A stretch of DNA of 64,000 bases. Source: Aquila chrysaetos chrysaetos. Lineage: Eukaryota; Chordata; Aves; Accipitriformes; Accipitridae. This document shows positions 60,900 to 64,000 of this stretch, piece by piece. Location of the stretch: NCBI RefSeq assembly GCF_900496995.4, contig NC_044009.1, forward strand, positions 39,517,505-39,581,504. The letters are read 5' to 3'. How positions within the stretch are numbered: position 1 is the stretch's first letter; every line of letters starts with the position of its first letter. Position numbers and translations under genes: made by a program. Below the pieces are notes generated by a model. It was given only the letters and a program-made list of their open reading frames with translations. It did no database searches and was not told the origin of the DNA.

Positions 60900-63800
60900 T
60901 CTCAATAGAAATAGAAATGTTGTTGATTCCTCTGTCCTTTAGGTAATGACCACCTTTTCAATAAGAGTGCATAAAAATATATCAGTCAGTGGACGAACAG
61001 TTATTGCTGTTAATGCTCTCTGAACTTCCAGGTTAGCACAGTTTTGTCTGGATGAACAGACAATTTCTTGATGATGCTTTGCCTTACATTTTCCTAAGCC
61101 ATGTCAAGTAGTTGTAAGTTGGGAAACATGTTCATTGTAACTTAAAGCTGTTATCATAACTGATTTGAACAAAAAAAATAATCCAAAATGGGATGTATTT
61201 CTCTCGGGACAGAAAAAGATGCTTCCCAGATCTTACAGCTGTGATTCAATGCCTTTGCCTAAAAAAAAGACAGACAAAGTAATTTAGGAGGAAAATCACA
61301 TAGTAAAACTGTGGGTTTAGTTTTTTTTCCCACTAACCTTGTCAGTGAATTCAAAAATGCTTTGGGGAAAAAACCTGCAGTCTTTCCATGAAAAATTGGC
61401 TTTGGAGAGAGTTAAAATTAACATATGTCACTTTGCATTTGTCTGTCTTGATACTTGCAACAAGCTTTTAGTGTCATGTGAAAAAGTAGTGAGACATATT
61501 TTTGTCTTTTGATGTGTGAATAGGGTTAAAGATGACCAGTGCTGATGACCGGTGATGTGTTGCATTGTAAGTTGTTTTTTCCCATACAGATTGTGTATGT
61601 GCACCGCATATGCCAGCTTTGTATTGTGTCTCTAAGCTGCATATAGCCTCAGTACTGTTCTTAAAATGTTTTACTGAGTTTATATAGTGCCCCTCTTTAG
61701 AAAAGATATACTTCAGGAGAAGGGACATGCATCAATTAGTTTGACTTCTTAAAAATAAAATTTAATAGAACTTAGCATGTGAGTTTTAAACCACTGTGGC
61801 CTGTAACCTCCAAACTGTGAGCTTCTGTTAAGACTTTCCTTGGAAGAGGTTCTTGGCTTTTTTTGGGAGGCGGACTGCTGTTACGATTGATGCCACAGTC
61901 TGTTTTTAGTGCTTGAGTGTAAATGAGGCTATGGGTGAGTCTTGGGAATCCTAATCTGCAAGTAATACCCCACTTAGGATGTTTTAGGCTTGTGTGTTGA
62001 CTCTGTAAGAAGATAGTGCATCCTGTTAGCTCATCTGAATGCACCTGCTTTCTGTGAAGCTGATCTCTTTAAATCTAATGTTTGGAAGGACCTTTCCAGG
62101 TGTAATGTCTATGAAAAAGGGGTTTGAAAGCTTAAAATGTGGCTGCCTCTGAAACTGAAGGGGTGTATCGCCTTTGTCTAAATCTGGATGGAGAAGAGGG
62201 GAAAGAGAAAAAGGACAGCTGCCCTGCAGTGATTATAAAATGTATAAGGTTTTGGAAGACATAATTAAAAGGAAAGGTGAATATGTTTTGGGGTTTTTTG
62301 TTTAATATCAGCAAATCTCATGACCTCATGGGAAGCTTCTGCTGGAATAACTGTGGTACACACAACCACAGGAGGGGGAAACTGAAATACAGAAGTGGCA
62401 TTACAATAGAACAAATAGATCAGTCGGCTATATTATGGGGTCATATCTCTGAATTATTTGAATATTTTTTGGCTCACTTGTTTTCTGTGAGTTTGAATTA
62501 CACTACTGATTTAGAAGTTTCAGTAAAGGGCTAATATATTTGCTTCTAGTCATGCTTCTAGCATCACTTCTCAAGTTCACTATAGGTGCAACTAGGTAAG
62601 GAGTGACAGAACATTAATAGTGGTAAGAGTTTTTTCACTTTTTTTACCCTTCGCTAATGAATATTTTGCTTCTCTTCATTTTACGATATATTAAAATACA
62701 CCATATAAGTCAAATTCATAAACTGCTCAGTTTGGAATTGGCTTGAACTTTTTAAACCTTCAGGTATTCATATTTGGGACTAAGGAAATAATTACATTTT
62801 GGAGGTCTTTGTCAGGAAAACCTACTATTTTTTTGCTTTTTTTTACTGTGTGGTGTGATCTGCTTACAATTTTTTTGGCATCTTCACTTAATAGATTTAC
62901 TATTACTTTAGAGACTTAAGGCGTTGGTGATACTGTCTTTTCCCATAGCTCCTAGTATAGATTTGAGTCCTTTGTTCTACAGCTTTTAGATCTGCTGGGG
63001 GAAGTGACTTGGTGTGAGTGTGTGTCTGTGGAGGGGCAGAATGTGGTGGATGCTCGCTGGCTTCTTTTTGTAAAGCCGTTTTTGACTTTTCACAGTCCCT
63101 GTGCTTGCAGAAACTGGATTATTTTCAAATTTTGCAATAGTTATTGAATTGAATAATAGATGTGATAAAAATATTAATTAAAATATCTCTGCTTTCAAAA
63201 ACATGCCACTTAAAAGGCTGAGAGAGATACAGTAAGAAAATGAGGCGTGAGTAACCACTAAGGATATATACAGTTACACTTAGAATGGAATTCCTCTGTA
63301 GAAGACTAGAAAATAGACTGAAAATTAACATCTGACAGAAAGTCCTCTAAGAGGAAATTCCTACAGGAGAACTTCATTCTTGAGATTAATTAAATGAAAG
63401 ATTAGAAATTCTCTAGATAGCTGTAAGCTATTTAATAAAACTGAAGTAAGCAATTAAAAGACTCAGTTGTAGTTACCAGCAGAGGCATTGCCTCCTTTTT
63501 CTGATCCTGGTGCTGCCCCCCTCTCCCTGTTACATATGTTCTCCCTCCTTTTACAGGAAAGCTATATGTGCAGCTCATTAATGCTAGATGTTTTCTGCAG
63601 AAGGATTTTCATAAAAAGCATCCCTCTCTGAATATGAGTGATGTAGATAATAACTTTTTTTGGCATTGAAAAAACATACACAGTCCTGAGAAAACAGAAA
63701 TAAAAGTGCTTTGTAGGAATTATACTAATGAAGTGTATGTGAGAGTGTAGCTTGAAAGAGAAACCTGATTAACATTTGAAACTTCAGCTAAGGTTTAGCC

Positions 63801-64000
63801 ACCTCTGAATAGAACTTAGTTGCCAATAAAGCTACTTTGTCCAATCTCTGTTTTCTATTTCTAAGTTACATTGATGTAAGCATTTTTCAATCCACCTCTT
63901 TACAGTTTGAGTGTTTTTTCTATATCTTCCAGACAAACAGATTAATTCTAACTGTTCTGGGAAATGATTGTAGTTACTCAATCATTTATCTGCAAAAGGC

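Larger units (their letters stand above)
55351..64000 (+). other. PTPN4: Inferred PTPN4 intron 1 (5' part)
   Basis: After the donor the island fades by about 55,800, and the sequence becomes AT-rich and largely unique to the window end. I found no coding exon; the best ATG context near 60,949 (MTTFSIRVHK) stops after 25 codons and does not match PTPN4. Long homopolymers and a perfect hairpin, listed separately, are the main features. In human this intron is also long. Confidence 0.5.

Noticed and set aside
60949..61021. ATG after an acceptor-like CCTTTAGGTA as a PTPN4 coding exon
   Set aside because: The frame stops after 25 codons and the peptide does not match the PTPN4 N-terminus.
62060..62115. 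Possible CR1 3' end (GGAAGGACCTTTCCAGG...TGTCTATG)
   Set aside because: The resemblance is short, the order of words is not right for the CR1 end, and no upstream CR1 sequence is visible.
1..64000. Prokaryotic-type systems (operons, CRISPR arrays, phage or plasmid modules)
   Set aside because: No regularly spaced repeats, no dense gene packing and no such proteins; the sequence is vertebrate nuclear DNA.

Overview
This is vertebrate nuclear DNA, most likely from a bird and probably a neoavian one. It has long intergenic and intronic stretches, sparse decayed CR1 LINE fragments, no Alu-like or other dense SINE families, CpG islands at promoters, and one solo LTR of a type I recall as widespread in neoavian genomes. 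There are no operons, ribosome binding sites, CRISPR arrays or prokaryotic mobile elements. Nothing here supports a novel multi-gene system; the interest lies in regulatory and repeat structure.

Layout. Positions 1-11,390 hold no gene I can support. A CpG island at about 11,390-12,080 is the likely promoter and non-coding first exon of TMEM177. An intron follows, ending at an acceptor with an 18-T tract (AG at 15,159-15,160). The complete single-exon TMEM177 coding sequence is at 15,229-16,164 (311 aa), with a poly(A) signal at 16,308. From about 16.3 to 53.8 kb is intergenic DNA. It contains a solo LTR with a perfect 5-bp target-site duplication (22,134-22,391), CR1 pieces near 29.6, 32.3, 47.9-50.1 and 53.0 kb, a small CpG-dense patch with no gene (33.8-34.16 kb), several microsatellites, and a 37-bp motif present twice, 2.4 kb apart.

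A large CpG island at about 53.8-55.8 kb carries CCAAT boxes, a TCTCGCGAG element and a YY1-type site. A strong splice donor lies at 55,350/55,351. In human 2q14.2 the order is TMEM177 then PTPN4, both on the same strand, so I infer that this island is the PTPN4 promoter with its non-coding exon 1. The rest of the window (55,351-64,000) is then intron 1. No PTPN4 coding exon is visible.

The two genes are not known to work together. TMEM177 acts in the mitochondrial inner membrane in cytochrome c oxidase (COX2/COX20) assembly. PTPN4 is a FERM-PDZ tyrosine phosphatase. Only TMEM177 is identified from its protein sequence; PTPN4 rests on position and promoter features.
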